Shown here piece by piece: positions 62,570 to 64,000 of a DNA stretch of 64,000 bases. The stretch comes from Agromyces sp. G08B096. Its GTDB lineage: Bacteria; Actinomycetota; Actinomycetes; Actinomycetales; Microbacteriaceae. Position numbers and translations under genes: made by a program. Within the stretch, counting starts at the first letter, position 1, and each line of letters starts with the position of its first letter. Under the pieces are notes generated by a model that worked only from the letters and a program-made list of their open reading frames with translations, did no database searches and was not told the origin of the DNA. The stretch lies in NCBI RefSeq assembly GCF_040267705.1, contig NZ_CP158374.1, positions 1,426,001-1,490,000 on the forward strand. The letters run 5' to 3'.

Positions 62570-64000
62570 CGCGCGCCCTCCGCGCGGTAGAGCCGCATGG
62601 ACTGCGCTGCCACGCCGACGCGCTCGCCCGGCCTCGACTCGGCGGGCCGAGTCTCGGACGCCGGGGCGCCGGGCGCGTCGTCCGCGTCGGGTGACTCGGC
62701 CGCCGAGTCCCAGAGCAGCACGTACCGGTCGACGCCGTCGTGTGCGGGCAGCACGACCTCGGTCGGAGCCTCGTGCGCGTGCACGACGAGCAGGATGCGG
62801 TTCGGGCCCTCGGTCTCGGGGGTCGACGCGGCGAGGTACTGCAACGTGCGCTCGGCGGGGGAGTTCCAGTCGTCGATGGTCATGGTCGCGCCGTCGGCGT
62901 TGTACCAGTCCATCTGCGTCGCGCTCGGCGTCGTCTCGCCGAAGACGCCGTAGCGGACCGGTCGGAGTGCCGGGTTCTCGGCGCGCAGCCGGATGAGATG
63001 CCGTGCGGTCGCGAGCAGTCGCCGCGCGTCCTCGCCCCACGACCAGTCGAGCCAGGTCAGCTCGGAATCGTGGCAGTAGGCGTTGTTGTTGCCGGCCTGG
63101 CTCCGGCCCACCTCGTCGCCGGCGGTGAGCATCGGCACGCCGGCCGAGAGCAGCAGCGTGCCGAGCAGGTTGCGGATGCTCCGCCGGCGAGCCGCGAGGA
63201 TCTCGGGGTCGTCGGTGCGTCCCTCGACGCCGTGGTTGTACGACCGGTTCGCGTCGGTGCCGTCGCGATTGTCCTCCCCGTTGCCCTCGTTGTGCTTCAC
63301 GTCGTACGCCGTCAGGTCGGCCAGGGTGAAGCCGTCGTGCGCGGTGATGAAGTTCAGGCTCGCGAGGGGGCCGCGCTCCTGGGCGAACGTGTTCGCGGAG
63401 CCGGCCAGCCGGGTCGCGAACCGGCCGATGCCGCTGCCGGCCGAGCCAGTCTCGCGCTCCCGGCGGAGGTCGCTCAGCCAGAAGTCGCGCATCCGGTCGC
63501 GGTAGCGGTCGTTCCACTCCGTGAAGCCGGCGGGGAAGTTGCCGGTCTGCCAGCCGCCCGGACCGACGTCCCACGGCTCGGCGATCAGCTTCGTGGCGCC
63601 GATCACCGGGTCGTCGAGCATCGCCCGCAGGAGCGGGTGCTCGGCGTCGAATCCGCCGTCCTCGTCGCGGCCGAGCGTCGCCGCGAGGTCGAGTCTGAAG
63701 CCGTCGACGCCGACCTCGCCCGCCCAGTACCGCATGGAGTCGAGCACCAGCCGGCGCGCCGGCTCGCCGCCGAAGTCGAGCGTGTTGCCGCAGCCCGTGG
63801 TGTCGAAGTACTCGCCGTCGACGCCGTGCCGGTAGTACCCGGCGTTGTCGATGCCGCGGAAGCTGAAGGTCGGGCCGTGCCGGCCCTCCTCGGCCGTGTG
63901 GTTGTAGACCACATCGAGCACCACCTCGAGCCCGGCCCGGTGGAGCCCGTCGACCATCGCGGCGAACTCGTCCCGCACGGCCGCAGGGCCGGCGGCCTGC
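62566..64000 (-). CDS. glgX: Glycogen debranching enzyme GlgX, C-terminal part (5' end outside window)
   Basis: Isoamylase-type GH13_11 enzyme removing alpha-1,6 branches from phosphorylase limit glycogen. The 478 codons present lack the N-terminal CBM48 domain. Visible: VVLDVVYNHTAEEG (region I), GVDGFRLDLAATLGRDEDGGFD (nucleophile Asp), KLIAEPWDVGPGGWQTGNFP (acid/base Glu), ITAHDGFTLADLTAYDVKHNEGNGEDNRDG (transition-state Asp), and the C-terminal beta domain with GNNNAYCHDSELTWLDWSW. Family marks for GlgX/TreX are clear. It supports glgP, encoded on the other strand. Confidence 0.96.
   Translation of the reverse strand, partial: QAAGPAAVRDEFAAMVDGLHRAGLEVVLDVVYNHTAEEGRHGPTFSFRGIDNAGYYRHGVDGEYFDTTGCGNTLDFGGEPARRLVLDSMRYWAGEVGVDGFRLDLAATLGRDEDGGFDAEHPLLRAMLDDPVIGATKLIAEPWDVGPGGWQTGNFPAGFTEWNDRYRDRMRDFWLSDLRRERETGSAGSGIGRFATRLAGSANTFAQERGPLASLNFITAHDGFTLADLTAYDVKHNEGNGEDNRDGTDANRSYNHGVEGRTDDPEILAARRRSIRNLLGTLLLSAGVPMLTAGDEVGRSQAGNNNAYCHDSELTWLDWSWGEDARRLLATARHLIRLRAENPALRPVRYGVFGETTPSATQMDWYNADGATMTIDDWNSPAERTLQYLAASTPETEGPNRILLVVHAHEAPTEVVLPAHDGVDRYVLLWDSAAESPDADDAPGAPASETRPAESRPGERVGVAAQSMRLYRAEGAR

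Noticed and set aside
1..64000. tRNA, rRNA, insertion sequences, prophage, integrases, att sites or CRISPR arrays
   Set aside because: No candidate was seen in the intergenic regions or among the proteins; XerC is the chromosomal recombinase, not a mobile-element integrase.

Overview
This is high-GC actinobacterial chromosome, most likely Microbacteriaceae (Agromyces/Microbacterium-like). The gene orders mutM-smc-ftsY-ffh, rpsP-khpA-rimM-trmD, rplS-lepB-rnhB-DUF2469-yraN-comM-dprA-xerC and rpsB-tsf-pyrH-frr-cdsA are all typical of that group. Many genes start with GTG, ATGA/GTGA overlaps are common, and several promoters place a TANNNT hexamer 6-7 bases before the start codon, as in leaderless actinobacterial transcripts. 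Genus assignment is inference. I saw no tRNA, rRNA, insertion sequence, prophage or CRISPR, and no gene-free stretch longer than 300 bases.

Layout. 1-11 kb: mutM 3' end, a tandem GNAT acetyltransferase, smc, a TreS-like GH13 enzyme overlapping an LLM flavin oxidoreductase, ftsY, a small acidic protein and ffh. 11-18 kb: a minus-strand operon (SpeE-like, LVIVD propeller, DUF305), a FemAB-like transferase, a GH1 beta-glucosidase with operator-like palindromes, and a YbdK-type ligase. 18.5-20.6 kb: the rpsP-khpA-rimM-trmD operon. 20.7-32.0 kb: a complete nitrate/nitrite assimilation cluster (CbiX-like protein, FAD/BFD oxidoreductase, molybdopterin nitrate reductase, NarK, HemD-winged-helix regulator, CobA, NirB, NirD). 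32-41 kb: map, a membrane protein, then the rplS to xerC block. 41.5-47 kb: an M23 protein and the rpsB-tsf-pyrH-frr-cdsA block plus a DivIVA-like protein. 47-55 kb: envelope and cytoskeletal genes (lytic transglycosylase, small Cys/His protein with alpha/beta hydrolase, AI-2E exporter, long hendecad coiled coil, membrane protein with an internal lipobox, YbbN-like protein). 55-64 kb: alpha-glucan metabolism (glgB, glgE, glgP, glgX) with a YbaK deacylase.

How it works together. The nitrate cluster covers import (NarK), nitrate to nitrite (molybdopterin enzyme plus FAD/BFD electron donor), nitrite to ammonium (NirBD), and sirohaem supply (CobA, CbiX-like). Four promoters in it share one layout: a GlnR-like box whose GAAAC half-site lies exactly 10 bases before a TANNNT -10 hexamer. 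The cluster lies between trmD and map/rplS, in a neighbourhood otherwise made of translation genes, which suggests insertion. The glg genes make and degrade branched alpha-glucan from maltose-1-phosphate; a TreS-like enzyme about 50 kb away could feed the same pool.

The strongest leads are the GlnR promoter layout, an over-represented GGCATCC/GGATGCC heptamer that also forms a terminator stem, duplicated gene 3' ends including the stop codon (smc, map), the hendecad-repeat coiled coil, and the membrane protein with an internal lipoprotein signal. None is proven to be a new system from sequence alone.
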